The notes under the pieces are model-generated. The model worked only from the letters and a program-made list of their open reading frames with translations. It was not told where the DNA came from and did no database searches. A stretch of 5,794 nt of DNA, from NCBI GenBank assembly GCA_031285975.1, contig JAITVE010000229.1, forward strand, positions 1-5,794, given 5' to 3'. Positions 1-5,794 of the stretch are shown piece after piece. Each line of letters begins with the position of its first letter. Positions within the stretch are counted from its first letter, which is position 1. The translations under genes were made by a program, and so were the position numbers. The DNA is from Candidatus Adiutrix sp. GTDB lineage: Bacteria; Desulfobacterota; Desulfarculia; Adiutricales; Adiutricaceae.

Positions 1-1911
1 GGGCCAGGCCCAGGGGTGGCTGAGGTGGGGGGCCTCGAAGGCCGGTTCCAGAATCACCAGGGGCACCGGCGGCCAGTGGATAAAATCCTGCGGCTGGCCG
101 CAAAAGATTTTCCCCGCCGGGGCTTTCAAATCCAGCAACAGACGCTCAATCAACCCGGCCTGGGCGGCGGAAGCCGTGAGCACAATCACCGCCGGGCCGT
201 CGCCCTTATAGCTCGCCGCAAATTTGGCGGCGGCGCGGGCCGCGCCCAGGGCGCTCACCGGGTTGGCCGGGCCGATTTCCCCCAGCGCCCGCAACCCCAG
301 GCCCCGCCCGCTGGGGAGGGCCGACAGCGCCGGGCCGCCCGCAGGCAGGGCCTGCGGGGTGAAGAGCCCGCCCTCGGCCAGAAAGAGCTTGAACACGTCT
401 TCTTCCCCGGCCAGCATGAGGCTTGACCAGGCGGGAGTATCCGAGTCCGGCAGCATTGGAGCCCGCCCGCTCCAGATTGGCCAAAAGGTGAAATCGCCAA
501 AAATCACCAGATGCTCTTCAGCGGAGCCCACCAGGGCGGCCAAACGGCGGCGGCCGTCGTGATCCGGCGGGTGGCCGGTGAGGGCCAGCACCGCCGGGAA
601 GCGTTTCCCGGCCAGAATTTCTCCCGATTGAACATCAGCCGTCAGGGCCAGAACCACCCCGGCCCCTTCCGCGAATTTTTCGGGGCTGAGGGGGGCCAGG
701 CTCAAGGCCGCCCGCAACTGCGCCTCCGCCGTTTCCTGGCGGCCCCGCAGGTCGGCCAGTTCCGTTGCCAGTTCGGCGCGGCCCAGCCACTTTTCAGAAT
801 CCTGCCGGGCTTGGCGCAGCCGCTGTTCCAGGCGGGCGGCTTCTTCCAGGGCATTTTCCTCTTCCCGCCGCACGGTGCGCATGGCCGTCTCGGCAGAATC
901 CACAGCTTGGCGGGCCTGCTCTTCCCGCCGGGCGGCCTTGGGGTCGGGGCCGCCCTTGCGCAGCCAGCCCAGAAGGCCCTGGCCGCTGTTGTCCAGCGCC
1001 GTCCGGGCTTCCTCCCAGGCGGTTCCGGCCTCGGCGGTTTCCCGGCGCACCCGCTCCCATTCGTTGCGAAAGCGGGCCACCTCGCGGCCCAAATCCGCGA
1101 AACGCCGCTCCAGGGCCTCCAAATCTTCCCAAAGAGTCAGCCGGGCCTTGACCCCGGCCTCGTCGCGCTTTAAAAGAGCCAGTTGGTTGCGCAGATCGGC
1201 CTGCTCCCGCTCCCGCGCCTCACGGGCCCGCTCGGCCTTGGTGTACATGCTGAGGCTGTGGAGCGGCGTGTCGGGCGCCGCTTCCCCCAAAAACACCGCG
1301 TTCTCGCCGCACAGCCCGGCCAGGGGCCCCAACTCAGCGGGCGCGTCGGCCAGTATCAATACAGTCGCAAATTTTTGCCGAAAATGTCCGGCCAAAGCGA
1401 CCACCGCCGCCGGGGTCTTTTCCGGCTGCGGCGACCACACAAAGGTCAGCCCCGTTGGGGAGAGCTTTTGGGCCACCTCGTCCCCGGCCACTTGGGGCCA
1501 GAAGCGGGCCTCGAAAGCGGAGCCGCTGTGCCCGGCGGCCTCGGCGGCGCTCATCACCCAGCCCTCCTGCGGGTCGAGGAACAGGGCGGCCCCGGCTGGC
1601 CGGGTGAGGCTGTCGTCCAAATTAACGGCCAATTCTTCGGGCGGCGGGTTCGGCGCAAACGAGCCGCTGAGGGCGGAGCCCAGGGGCTTATCAGCCGCGA
1701 GGCTGAGGCTGAGAACCGGGCCCCGGCGGTCGATAATCCGCGCCGGGAAGGCGTGGGGGCCGCTGCGGAACCAGCCCCGGCAGCCGGGAGCGGGCGCGCC
1801 GGAGACCGGGGCCGGGAAGGCGTAGACGTAGCGATCCAGGCCGGGGCGGGCCGTCAGGCGGCCGCGTTCCAGCATAATGCTTCCGGGGGTTTGTTCACAG
1901 GCTGGTTTCAT
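1..1911 (-). CDS. Upf1/DNA2-like SF1 helicase homologue with degenerate motifs (pseudohelicase), 3' end beyond window
   Basis: The frame is open from ATG 1911 through the left edge: 637 codons, no stop, GC-rich third positions, so it is a real gene. ATG 1875 (MLERGRL...) is an equal or better start, with GGAAG four bases before it; 1911 has no clear ribosome site. Layout, numbered from 1911: N-terminal strand-rich domain about 13-140; ATPase entry at 155-166 reading LTFVWSPQPEKT, where the family has TFVWGPPGTGKT; long coiled coil about 218-405 with a break at LLGWLRKGGPDP; Walker B position near 438-447 reading FPAVLALTGH instead of VIVDEAS; motif III at 472-479 reading GDFTFWPI instead of GDxxQLPP; C-terminal RecA-like part with NPVSA (550), LTASAAQAGLIERLL (578-592, family TPYRAQ) and IFCGQPQDFIHW (602-613, family VGTVHRFQG). 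The fold seems kept but ATP binding and hydrolysis should be lost. The role is unknown: perhaps a scaffold or regulator. The family assignment is from memory of motifs, not an alignment. Confidence 0.88.
   Translation of the reverse strand, partial: MKPACEQTPGSIMLERGRLTARPGLDRYVYAFPAPVSGAPAPGCRGWFRSGPHAFPARIIDRRGPVLSLSLAADKPLGSALSGSFAPNPPPEELAVNLDDSLTRPAGAALFLDPQEGWVMSAAEAAGHSGSAFEARFWPQVAGDEVAQKLSPTGLTFVWSPQPEKTPAAVVALAGHFRQKFATVLILADAPAELGPLAGLCGENAVFLGEAAPDTPLHSLSMYTKAERAREAREREQADLRNQLALLKRDEAGVKARLTLWEDLEALERRFADLGREVARFRNEWERVRRETAEAGTAWEEARTALDNSGQGLLGWLRKGGPDPKAARREEQARQAVDSAETAMRTVRREEENALEEAARLEQRLRQARQDSEKWLGRAELATELADLRGRQETAEAQLRAALSLAPLSPEKFAEGAGVVLALTADVQSGEILAGKRFPAVLALTGHPPDHDGRRRLAALVGSAEEHLVIFGDFTFWPIWSGRAPMLPDSDTPAWSSLMLAGEEDVFKLFLAEGGLFTPQALPAGGPALSALPSGRGLGLRALGEIGPANPVSALGAARAAAKFAASYKGDGPAVIVLTASAAQAGLIERLLLDLKAPAGKIFCGQPQDFIHWPPVPLVILEPAFEAPHLSHPWAWP
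697..1260 (-). other. Long coiled-coil insertion in the pseudohelicase
   Basis: Residues about 218-405 are dense in Glu, Arg, Ala, Gln and Leu with heptad-like spacing, e.g. KAERAREAREREQADLRNQL and EEENALEEAARLEQRLRQAR. They are interrupted near residues 333-345 by a short non-helical link, LLGWLRKGGPDP, which probably lets two helical arms fold back on each other. Related SF1 helicases often carry a helical arm between motifs Ia and II, so the position fits. With the motor dead, this arm may be the working part, used to bind a partner. Confidence 0.65.
1880..1884 (-). promoter_or_regulatory. Possible ribosome binding site for the alternative pseudohelicase start
   Basis: The minus strand reads GGAAG, then CATT, then ATG at 1875. 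The 1911 ATG, twelve codons earlier, is preceded by CAGTACCTC, which has no Shine-Dalgarno character. The 1875 start would put the large hairpin 53 bases upstream and leave LERGRLTARPGLDRYVYAF as the amino end, close to how I remember this helicase class beginning. Confidence 0.4.
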
Positions 1912-2004
1912 GAGGTACTGCGAATAGGCCGCGACCGGAGAGTAAGCCTGGCGGCTTGGCTCTCCGGTCGCGGATGAGGTGGCGGAAGATTATCCCCTCC
2001 GCGA
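1912..2004. other. Intergenic gap between the lipoprotein and pseudohelicase genes
   Basis: The only non-coding stretch of note, 93 bases. It holds the large hairpin at 1929-1973 and a weaker inverted repeat (gcgga at 1982-1986, tccgc at 1998-2002). I see no convincing -35/-10 promoter pair on the minus strand. The pseudohelicase frame stays open upstream to a stop at 1990-1992 but contains no further start codon. Confidence 0.7.
1929..1973 (-). terminator. Strong two-tier hairpin, terminator or leader structure
   Basis: A perfect 14-bp stem (1929-1942 with 1960-1973) is capped, after a small internal loop, by a 5-bp stem (1944-1948 with 1953-1957) and a four-base loop. Neither strand has a T-run after the stem, so this is not a classic intrinsic terminator. 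It lies 31 bases after the lipoprotein stop and 17 bases before the ATG at 1911. It could be a weak or Rho-assisted terminator, a 3'-end protecting structure for the upstream message, or a leader element affecting translation of the next gene. The pairing is directly visible; the role is inferred. Confidence 0.6.
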
Positions 2005-3906
2005 TCAGTTCGGAATGTTAAACTTCAGCGCCGGGGCGGCCTGGCCGTTGGCCGACAGGGTGATGTTCAGGGATTTGAGACTCTGCTTGGGGTCGCCGCC
2101 CGCAGCTTCCACAGCCTGGAAAGTCAGGGAGGGCTGGGCCGACAATTTGATTTCCAGGCTGCCGGGGGCGCGGAGGAAATCGGCCACGCTCTTGCCAAGG
2201 TCGGCGGGGTTGGCCAGATATTCGCCGCCGCCCATGCCGACCATCAGTTCAACCATGGCCACGGCCTGGGTTTTGAAGGCTTCCACCTCGGCCTCGGAGA
2301 CGCCGGGGTTCTCGGCCTGCTGCGCGGCAATGTATTTGAAGACGCGGTTCGTCAGGCCCTTGTCGTCCAGCTTGATGTTCAGGCCATTGAAGGAAAAGTC
2401 GCCCAAAAGTTCGCCGGGGGCCATCATGGCGTAAACCAGGCTGCCCAGGGGGCTTTCCTTGAACTTGGCCACGCGTTCCGCAGTCAGGCCGCCGAATTCC
2501 AGCGCGCCGGAGAGGTCGAACAGGTCTTTGACGCTCAGGCTGGTGAGTTGCTTGCGCCACAGGCCCTTGGCCGGGTCATACGTGCTTTCGCCTGAGGCGG
2601 AGAGTTCGAAGCGGTTCATGCCAAAATACTGGGTGAACAGGTACAGCCCCTTGAAGCTCTGCGTGGCGTCGCCGGGGTCAGCGCTGGGCAGGGTGACCAC
2701 AAAGCCGGTTATCGTGCTTTTCTGGATCGCGGGAATTTCACCCGCCACATAGGGGCCGGTGACTTTGGCCTCGGCCATTGATATGCCGAACAGTTCGCCG
2801 AGCTTGAATTCCAGGCCGCTGACAGAGGCCTCCTTCAGGGAAAAGGGCGAGACCAGCAAATCGCCCAGCGTCTGGGTGAGCGTCATGGCCTCGCTGGCGG
2901 CTTCGGGGTCTTCAAGGGCGGAGAGGAAGACGGGCATATATTTTTTAAAGTAGGCGCTCATATCGAAGCCGGTCATGGACATATTCTTCACGGCCCCGGT
3001 CATGGCGCCGCCCATGTCGCTTTCCAGTTCCTTGCCGCCCATGCTGAACTTCAGGTCGTCCATGATAACGGAGCCTATGGAGCCCAGGGGCTTGACGTCG
3101 GTTTCCTTTATGCTGGCGATGGAAAAGCTGCCCTTCGCATCGTCGCCGCCGAAGGTGGCGGTCAGGCCGCTCATGGCGGCGCTCTTGGCCGACATGCCGC
3201 TCATGACCGAGAAAAAGCCGCTGGGGTCAATGGCTTCCATGCCGGGTATGGCGTCGCCGCCAAAGTTCACGCCTTCCATGGCCGCCAGGGCCAGGGCGGA
3301 GGACATTTCCACCCTGTCGCCTTCGGGGGTCTCAGTGGCGAGTTTGAAGGTGAAATTTTTGTAGCTCAGCTTGCCCAGGGTCAGGGCCTTCAAGAAACCG
3401 GCCTTCCCGGCGGGCGCGTCGGCCCCGGCGGCGGAGAGGCCCACGGCGGCCAGGGCGACTTCCTCAACGGCTATTTCAGGCGCGTCGCCGTCCAGTTCCA
3501 AACCCTTGAGGGCCAACCCTTTCAGCACCAAGCTTTCGGCCAGCTTGGCCGCTTTCTGGTCGCGCCAGTCGGCGGCGGCGAAAACTTTTTCCATATCCGC
3601 CTTGGCCAGGGGCTTGCCGAGTTCCACGGCGGCGATTTCCAGGGTCAGGTTGGCCGCGGGGGCGGCGGCTTCACCGGCGGCCTCCGCCGGGGTGGGGGCC
3701 GGGAGCTTCACCGACACGCCGCTGACGACCAAAACATCGCCCTTCATGCTGTGCTCTTTGGCCGTCCACTGGCCGGGCCCGGCGGTTTTGTCCATGACCA
3801 GGCTGAATATTTCATACGCTTCCTGGGCCGAGGGGCCGCTGGAACAGGCCACGGCCAGGACGATCATCATCAGGGCCGTCAAAATTAGAGATGCTTTGGT
3901 TTTCAT
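2005..3906 (-). CDS. Large lipoprotein, predicted outer-membrane anchored, function unknown
   Basis: The predicted protein has 633 residues. I chose the ATG at 3906 (MKTKASLIL...) over the ATG four codons upstream at 3918, because GAGGAAGG sits just before 3906 while 3918 has no well-placed site. The leader has two lysines, a hydrophobic core and a lipobox LAVAC with the lipidated Cys at residue 21. The next residue is Ser rather than Asp, which under the E. coli Lol rule favours the outer membrane. The mature part is long, rich in Ala, Gly and Leu, and built of recurring beta-type units of the form 'L-x-x-L-x-L-x-x-L-x-[FL]', e.g. ALTLGKLSYKNFTFKLA and VSGLEFKLGELFG. A Met- and Gly-rich stretch occupies about residues 225-325. 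Residues 504-620 repeat the C-terminal domain of the upstream AsmA-like protein. The gene starts 23 bases after that gene, so both are probably on one message. Ends with TGA. I do not recognise a named family. Confidence 0.92.
   Translation of the reverse strand: MKTKASLILTALMMIVLAVACSSGPSAQEAYEIFSLVMDKTAGPGQWTAKEHSMKGDVLVVSGVSVKLPAPTPAEAAGEAAAPAANLTLEIAAVELGKPLAKADMEKVFAAADWRDQKAAKLAESLVLKGLALKGLELDGDAPEIAVEEVALAAVGLSAAGADAPAGKAGFLKALTLGKLSYKNFTFKLATETPEGDRVEMSSALALAAMEGVNFGGDAIPGMEAIDPSGFFSVMSGMSAKSAAMSGLTATFGGDDAKGSFSIASIKETDVKPLGSIGSVIMDDLKFSMGGKELESDMGGAMTGAVKNMSMTGFDMSAYFKKYMPVFLSALEDPEAASEAMTLTQTLGDLLVSPFSLKEASVSGLEFKLGELFGISMAEAKVTGPYVAGEIPAIQKSTITGFVVTLPSADPGDATQSFKGLYLFTQYFGMNRFELSASGESTYDPAKGLWRKQLTSLSVKDLFDLSGALEFGGLTAERVAKFKESPLGSLVYAMMAPGELLGDFSFNGLNIKLDDKGLTNRVFKYIAAQQAENPGVSEAEVEAFKTQAVAMVELMVGMGGGEYLANPADLGKSVADFLRAPGSLEIKLSAQPSLTFQAVEAAGGDPKQSLKSLNITLSANGQAAPALKFNIPN
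2047..2397 (-). other. C-terminal domain shared with the AsmA-like protein (copy 2)
   Basis: This is residues about 504-620 of the lipoprotein. It opens with FSFNGLNIKLDDKGLTNRVF, continues KYIAAQQ and a helical segment, then SVADFLRAPGSLEIKLSA and LKSLNITLSANGQAAP. Against copy 1 the landmarks line up in order (DKGL/DQGL, FKYI/YRYL, FLRAPGSLEI/FLEHPESLTI, ITLSAN/LTAQVN), with a helical middle of slightly different length. Overall identity is low, so the two diverged long ago. Confidence 0.6.
3844..3906 (-). other. Lipoprotein signal peptide with lipobox LAVAC
   Basis: Residues 1-21 of the lipoprotein: basic MKTK, hydrophobic core LILTALMMIVLAV, then A20-C21. This fits the signal peptidase II pattern, although position -3 is Ala rather than the commonest Leu (Leu is at -4). 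Ser follows the Cys, so there is no Asp +2 inner-membrane retention signal. Confidence 0.88.
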
Positions 3907-3908
3907 AG

Positions 3909-3916
3909 CCTTCCTC
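3909..3916 (-). promoter_or_regulatory. Ribosome binding site deciding the lipoprotein start
   Basis: The minus strand reads GAGGAAGG followed by CT and ATG at 3906. GAGGA is then five bases from the ATG, an optimal distance. Because this purine run lies downstream of the ATG at 3918, it rules in favour of the shorter start, which also gives a cleaner signal peptide. Confidence 0.75.
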
Positions 3917-3929
3917 ATTTCGTTTATCG

Positions 3930-5531
3930 TTACTCCAAGTCTTCTTCGAACAAGGTTTCCATGGGCCGGGGGGCGTTGGGCAGCCGCTCGTGAAACACCC
4001 CGGCTCGCGCGGCCACCGCGACGGGGGCCCGGTCGTTGACCTGAGCGGTGAGATGCAATTTTTCGATTATATCATACTTGTCCAGATTGGCAAGGGACAT
4101 AAGGGGGCCAAGGGACAGGACAGACATAACCGGCAGGGGCTGGGGCGGCGCGGCCGCTATGGTCAAGCTTTCCGGGTGTTCCAGGAAAACCCGGGCCTCG
4201 CTGAGCAGCACCGGGAGGTTGGCCAGGCGTTGTTCAAGATCGAGCTTCTGGGCCAAGGGCTCGAGGTAATAGGCCATGATGTTGTCCGCGCTGTTGCGGC
4301 TGGGGGCGTATTTGAAGGCGGCGTCATCCAGATAGCGATACCATTTCTGCATCAGCCCCTGGTCGGCAAAGGTTAGGGAGAGGGCTTCCAACTGCCCCCA
4401 GGCTGCGGTTAACAGCAGTTCAGTGCCTTTCGGAATTGCGCCGCTGTGCCGGGGGGACAGGCCGCTCAGCCGGGCCGAAGCGGTCAGTTGCCCCAACTCG
4501 GGAGACTGAATCCGCAGTTCTTTCAGGTTCGCCGAACCGTCGCCCGGCTGCACTTCCAGGTCGAGCCCCAGTTCTAAACGACCGCCGAAATTTTCGAATA
4601 AAGCCTTGCGGGCCGGGGCCTCCAACCCTTTGGGCATATCAAGCACCTCCGAATCGACTGTGAAATTGAAGCGGCGCGTGTAAATGGGCGAGCCGTCCGG
4701 GGCGGAGGCCGTGTCGAAAAGTACGCTGCTGATGTTCAGAGCCTCCCGCCCATCCAGGGTCACCACGGTCGGGGCCATCTCCAGGGTCTCGCAGACCCAC
4801 AGGGCGTCAAGTATGCTGGAAATGCTTCCCACAAGAGAGGGGCGCAGCACCAGGGGGAGCCCGCCGATGGACAGCCAGCTGAGGTCGATTTTTGCGCGGT
4901 TTTCAGCGGCTCTTCCGGCCCATTCCAGGCCTTCCAACTTGAGGCCGCCCAGAAAATCCGGGCCCAGGGCGCGGGCCTCCAGGCGGCTGAAACTCACCTG
5001 GGGGTCGTCCGGTTCTTCGGCTGCCAAGCGAAACCCACGGACTTCCAGCTTGTCAAAGCGCGGCAGGCCCGGCGCGGCGGCACGGGGCTGATAGGCGGGC
5101 TCCCGCGCCTCCAGAAAGTCCACGGCCATCAGTTCGCTGTTCTTTCTCTGGAGGCTGAGGCCGCGAAGGTTGACTTCACCGGCCAAACTCAAGGGGCTGG
5201 AACTATCCATGCGCGGGTTTTTGACCAGCCGGAGCAGGTTGAAAAACGACAGCCGCTTGAGGCCCAGATGCCCGGCGGAGAAGCGCAGTTCGTCTTCCCG
5301 GTCATTAATATTGAGATTGTCAATGGTGACGGAGCGGAAAAAGAACCCGGCCTCGGCCCGGTCATAGCTCACGGCCAGACCGGATTCCGAAGGCAGAACG
5401 CGGGTCAGCATGGCTTTCAGCAGCAAATCCGGCCCCAGGGTCAGGGCCAGGAGCAGCAGGGCAATCAGGCCCAAAAGGACGTAGCGGAGCCGTTTTTTAT
5501 ACGATTTTAAGAGTGCCGCGGAGCTGGTCAA
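3930..5531 (-). CDS. AsmA-like envelope protein with N-terminal membrane anchor
   Basis: The predicted protein has 533 residues. I chose a TTG start at 5531-5529 because AGGAAGGA lies 10 bases upstream. An ATG further out, at 5678, would add about 49 residues that are only an alternative frame of pyrD. Residues 9-16 are basic (K9, K12, K13, R14, R16), followed by one hydrophobic helix at about 17-33, so the bulk should lie in the periplasm. Residues about 50-80 (GLAVSYDRAEAGFFFRSVTI, then DNLNIND) resemble the start of AsmA-type proteins, where a strand pattern of 'sloping' repeats follows the anchor. The middle is rich in alternating hydrophobic strands. Residues about 376-500 form a domain also found in the downstream lipoprotein. 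AsmA relatives are linked to lipid movement or outer-membrane homeostasis, but no specific role can be read here. It overlaps pyrD, suggesting translational coupling. The coding call is firm; the family call is tentative. Confidence 0.83.
   Translation of the reverse strand: MTSSAALLKSYKKRLRYVLLGLIALLLLALTLGPDLLLKAMLTRVLPSESGLAVSYDRAEAGFFFRSVTIDNLNINDREDELRFSAGHLGLKRLSFFNLLRLVKNPRMDSSSPLSLAGEVNLRGLSLQRKNSELMAVDFLEAREPAYQPRAAAPGLPRFDKLEVRGFRLAAEEPDDPQVSFSRLEARALGPDFLGGLKLEGLEWAGRAAENRAKIDLSWLSIGGLPLVLRPSLVGSISSILDALWVCETLEMAPTVVTLDGREALNISSVLFDTASAPDGSPIYTRRFNFTVDSEVLDMPKGLEAPARKALFENFGGRLELGLDLEVQPGDGSANLKELRIQSPELGQLTASARLSGLSPRHSGAIPKGTELLLTAAWGQLEALSLTFADQGLMQKWYRYLDDAAFKYAPSRNSADNIMAYYLEPLAQKLDLEQRLANLPVLLSEARVFLEHPESLTIAAAPPQPLPVMSVLSLGPLMSLANLDKYDIIEKLHLTAQVNDRAPVAVAARAGVFHERLPNAPRPMETLFEEDLE
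4035..4406 (-). other. C-terminal domain shared with the neighbouring lipoprotein (copy 1)
   Basis: This is residues about 376-500 of the AsmA-like protein. It opens with LSLTFADQGLMQKWYRYL, runs through a helical middle, then ARVFLEHPESLTIAA and a final LHLTAQVNDRAP strand. The lipoprotein carries the same order of landmarks: a D-x-G-L turn, an aromatic-basic-Tyr-Leu/Ile helix, FL-x-x-P-x-S-L-x-I and a closing L-x-[TI]-x-N strand. The resemblance was judged by eye. I do not know an established name for the domain; DUF945 (YdgA-like) or DUF2125-type periplasmic proteins are possible relatives. Confidence 0.6.
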
Positions 5532-5794
5532 GGCTATCCAGTCCTTCCTGGAGCATCCACTGGCGGACGCCTTCGAGGATGTTGATGGCCGCCCTCGGGT
5601 CGGCCAAAGTGGCGGTGCCGACTTCGATTGCGGTAGCGCCGACGAGTATAAATTCCAGCGCGTCGCGGGCCGAGACAATGCCCCCCAAACCCACCACCGG
5701 GATTTTCAAGGCCTGGGCGCAGAGCCACACCTGCCGCAGGGCCGCCGGTTTCACCGCCGGGCCGGAGAGCCCGCCCACCACGTTGGCCAGCTTG
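5497..5794 (-). CDS. pyrD: Dihydroorotate dehydrogenase, class 1 (probably 1B) catalytic subunit, C-terminal part
   Basis: This enzyme oxidises dihydroorotate to orotate with FMN in pyrimidine synthesis, in the cytoplasm. Only the last 98 residues are visible; the 5' part lies beyond the right edge. The fragment opens with KLANVVGGLSGPAVKP, the class 1 signature around the substrate/FMN site. It continues with IPVVGLGGI and ATAIEVGTAT, the two loops that hold the FMN phosphate at the end of the TIM barrel. The DALEFILVGA stretch and the closing helix (ILEGVRQWM...LRGTLKIV, then TAA) also match the family. The style resembles the class 1B proteins that work with the iron-sulfur/FAD subunit PyrK, so pyrK would be expected upstream, outside the window; this is inferred, not seen. 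Apparent internal starts such as GTG at 5781 are not real. The 3' end overlaps the next gene by 35 bases. The family call is very secure and the 1B subclass is likely. Confidence 0.95.
   Translation of the reverse strand, partial: KLANVVGGLSGPAVKPAALRQVWLCAQALKIPVVGLGGIVSARDALEFILVGATAIEVGTATLADPRAAINILEGVRQWMLQEGLDSLDQLRGTLKIV
5542..5549 (-). promoter_or_regulatory. Ribosome binding site deciding the TTG start of the AsmA-like gene
   Basis: The minus strand reads AGGAAGGA, 10 bases ahead of TTG at 5531. The site lies inside the end of pyrD, in keeping with translational coupling. There is no ATG or GTG in this frame between 5678 and the membrane helix, so the site supports the TTG choice. 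The spacing is somewhat long. Confidence 0.55.

Noticed and set aside
206..500. Minus-strand open frames at 206-484 and 255-500
   Set aside because: They lie in other frames within the long 1911-to-edge reading frame, which carries the helicase-like features; shadows.
875..1825. Plus-strand open frame of 316 codons
   Set aside because: It is antisense to the pseudohelicase frame, its product is an Arg/Ser/Ala-rich string typical of shadow frames in GC-rich DNA, and it matches no family I know.
1..1911. The helicase-like gene as a decayed pseudogene
   Set aside because: There is no stop or frameshift across 637 codons and codon use stays GC-rich at the third position, so a maintained but non-catalytic protein fits better; selection tests would be decisive.
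1929..1973. Hairpin as a standard intrinsic terminator
   Set aside because: There is no T-run after the stem on either strand; kept only as a possible terminator or leader structure.
511..1977. Plus-strand open frames at 511-1173 and 1183-1977
   Set aside because: Low-complexity Gly/Arg/Gln/Pro products antisense to a coding frame with recognisable protein features; shadows.
3371..4039. Plus-strand open frame of 222 codons
   Set aside because: Antisense to the lipoprotein N-terminus and crosses the intergenic gap into the AsmA-like gene; Ala/Ser/Pro-rich product without motifs.
5532..5678. N-terminal extension of the AsmA-like protein from an ATG at 5678
   Set aside because: The extra 49 residues are an alternative frame of conserved pyrD sequence, and no ribosome site is needed there given AGGAAGGA before TTG 5531.

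Overview
The window comes from a high-GC Gram-negative bacterium. A lipoprotein and a membrane-anchored AsmA-like envelope protein point to a diderm, and the overall feel is Desulfobacterota/Desulfovibrio-like. That taxonomic guess is weak because no rRNA or other marker is present. All recognisable genes lie on the minus strand, so the reading order is from the right edge to the left edge. I see no tRNA, rRNA, CRISPR array, insertion sequence or transposase.

Right edge (5794 to about 5497): the last 98 residues of a class 1 dihydroorotate dehydrogenase (PyrD, pyrimidine synthesis). Its 3' end overlaps the start of a 533-residue protein (5531-3930) with an N-terminal membrane anchor and a long beta-rich region of AsmA-like character. 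After 23 bases comes a 633-residue lipoprotein (3906-2005). These two envelope proteins share a recognisable C-terminal domain, so they look like a diverged pair: one fixed in the inner membrane, the other lipid-anchored and, by its +2 Ser, probably sent to the outer membrane.

Next is a 93-base gap holding a strong two-tier hairpin (1929-1973). It is followed by a reading frame open from 1911 to the left edge without a stop (637 codons visible). This protein keeps the layout and flanking sequence of a Upf1/DNA2-type SF1 helicase with a long coiled-coil insertion. However, Walker A, Walker B, motif III and the late FQG/E motif have all lost their catalytic residues. It reads as an intact gene for a catalytically dead 'pseudohelicase', and it is the most unusual thing in the window.

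The pyrD, AsmA-like and lipoprotein genes are probably co-transcribed (overlap, then 23-base spacing). Whether the pseudohelicase belongs to the same transcript depends on what the hairpin does. No promoter could be identified with confidence. The long plus-strand open frames are antisense shadows caused by high GC.
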